Of a DNA stretch of 5,816 nucleotides, positions 5,259 through 5,816 are shown piece by piece. The notes beneath the pieces are model-generated. The model saw only the letters and a list, made by a program, of their open reading frames with translations. It searched no databases and was not told the DNA's origin. This DNA is from an uncultured Veillonella sp. GTDB lineage: Bacteria > Bacillota > Negativicutes > Veillonellales > Veillonellaceae. The stretch spans positions 1 to 5,816 of the forward strand of contig URPT01000104.1 in assembly GCA_900549845.1 (NCBI GenBank), read 5' to 3'. The position numbers and the translations under genes were made by a program. The stretch's first letter is position 1, and each line of letters opens with the position of its first letter.

Positions 5259-5816
5259 CTATTTCACAAAGCCTTTATAGTGGCGTGTTACCATGAGCGA
5301 CTCAATTTGTTGCATTGTATCAAGCGCTACACCTACAACGATGAGAAGAGCCGTACCACCAAAGTATACGCCTTGGACGCCGGTAATGCTACCGAGGAAA
5401 TTCGGTATAATAGCAACGACAGCTAAGAATACAGCGCCAGCCAAAGTGATCTTGGTCATCACGTTATCCACATAATCAGCAGTTGGTTTACCCGCACGAA
5501 TACCTGGGATAAAACCACCGTATTTTTTCATATTATCTGCCATATCTGTAATGTTGATAGAGATTGCAGTATAGAAATACGTAAAGATAAAAATCAATAA
5601 TGCATACAATGCCGTTTGTAACGGCGTACCCCATGTAAAGAGATCCGCAGCTTTATGAACATATTCATTGTCAATAAATTGCGCAATCGTCACAGGGAAC
5701 ATCAACACAGATGACGCAAAGATAATTGGGATTACACCTGCCTGATTAACTTTCAACGGCAAGAATGTAGAGTGACCACCGTACATTTTACGACCTACTA
5801 CGCGTTTAGCATATTG
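5259..5816 (-). CDS. secY: Protein translocase subunit SecY, C-terminal part (5' end beyond window)
   Basis: The frame is open to the window edge and ends in TAG at 5259. The visible 185 residues are the C-terminal portion of the SecYEG preprotein-conducting channel in the plasma membrane. They start inside the cytoplasmic C4 loop with QYAKRVVGRKMYGG, followed by KVNQAGVIPIIFASS leading into TM7. Hydrophobic segments at about fragment residues 27-48, 66-88, 123-143 and 149-165 correspond to TM7 to TM10. The cytoplasmic C5 loop between TM8 and TM9 carries GFIPGIRAGKPT with the conserved Arg (fragment residue 107) needed for SecA and ribosome function. The protein ends TRHYKGFVK. A methionine at 5786 is internal, not a start. 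Its neighbour adk follows after 12 bases. Confidence 0.97.
   Translation of the reverse strand, partial: QYAKRVVGRKMYGGHSTFLPLKVNQAGVIPIIFASSVLMFPVTIAQFIDNEYVHKAADLFTWGTPLQTALYALLIFIFTYFYTAISINITDMADNMKKYGGFIPGIRAGKPTADYVDNVMTKITLAGAVFLAVVAIIPNFLGSITGVQGVYFGGTALLIVVGVALDTMQQIESLMVTRHYKGFVK

Noticed and set aside
5259..5786. A 175-residue stand-alone membrane protein starting at the ATG at 5786
   Set aside because: The frame stays open to the window edge and the upstream codons read QYAKRVVGRK, conserved SecY sequence, so this is the C-terminal part of SecY.

Overview
The window is a low-GC Firmicutes chromosome segment, and every gene I can support lies on the minus strand. Read in the direction of transcription (high to low coordinates), it holds the end of the spc/alpha ribosomal-protein supercluster: secY (C-terminal part, cut by the window edge), adk, map, infA, rpmJ, rpsM, rpsK, rpoA and rplQ. 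A strong intrinsic terminator follows at about 1256-1291. After an AT-rich spacer of about 270 bases come an ECF-transporter ATPase gene (ecfA1-like) and the 5' part of a small two-helix membrane protein of the AtpZ/AtpI family. The AGGAGG-type ribosome binding sites, tight gene spacing and gene order suit a Firmicute. My best guess is a member of the Negativicutes such as Veillonella, but this rests on gene order and general protein character, not on a search.

The secY-to-rplQ block is probably one polycistronic unit supplying protein export, nucleotide balance, N-terminal methionine removal, translation initiation, ribosomal proteins L36, S13, S11 and L17, and the RNA polymerase alpha subunit. 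Gaps are 3 to 26 bases except before rpoA, where 71 bases contain an extended -10 promoter-like sequence. The rpsD gene, which many bacteria carry between rpsK and rpoA, is not there. Adenylate kinase is the short-LID form without the zinc-binding insert.

The most interesting part is the low-coordinate end. The ecfA1-like protein is a complete ABC ATPase, but its last 20 or so residues do not look like an ECF ATPase tail. They match the conserved C-terminal uracil-binding segment of uracil phosphoribosyltransferase (Upp). In Bacillus and relatives, upp lies just upstream of the ATP synthase operon, and here the next gene, overlapping by 8 bases, is an AtpZ/AtpI-like gene. The simplest reading is a deletion or recombination that joined an ecfA1 gene downstream of rplQ to the extreme 3' end of a upp gene upstream of an atp locus. 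This would have made a chimeric ECF ATPase and removed ecfA2, ecfT and the body of upp from this place.
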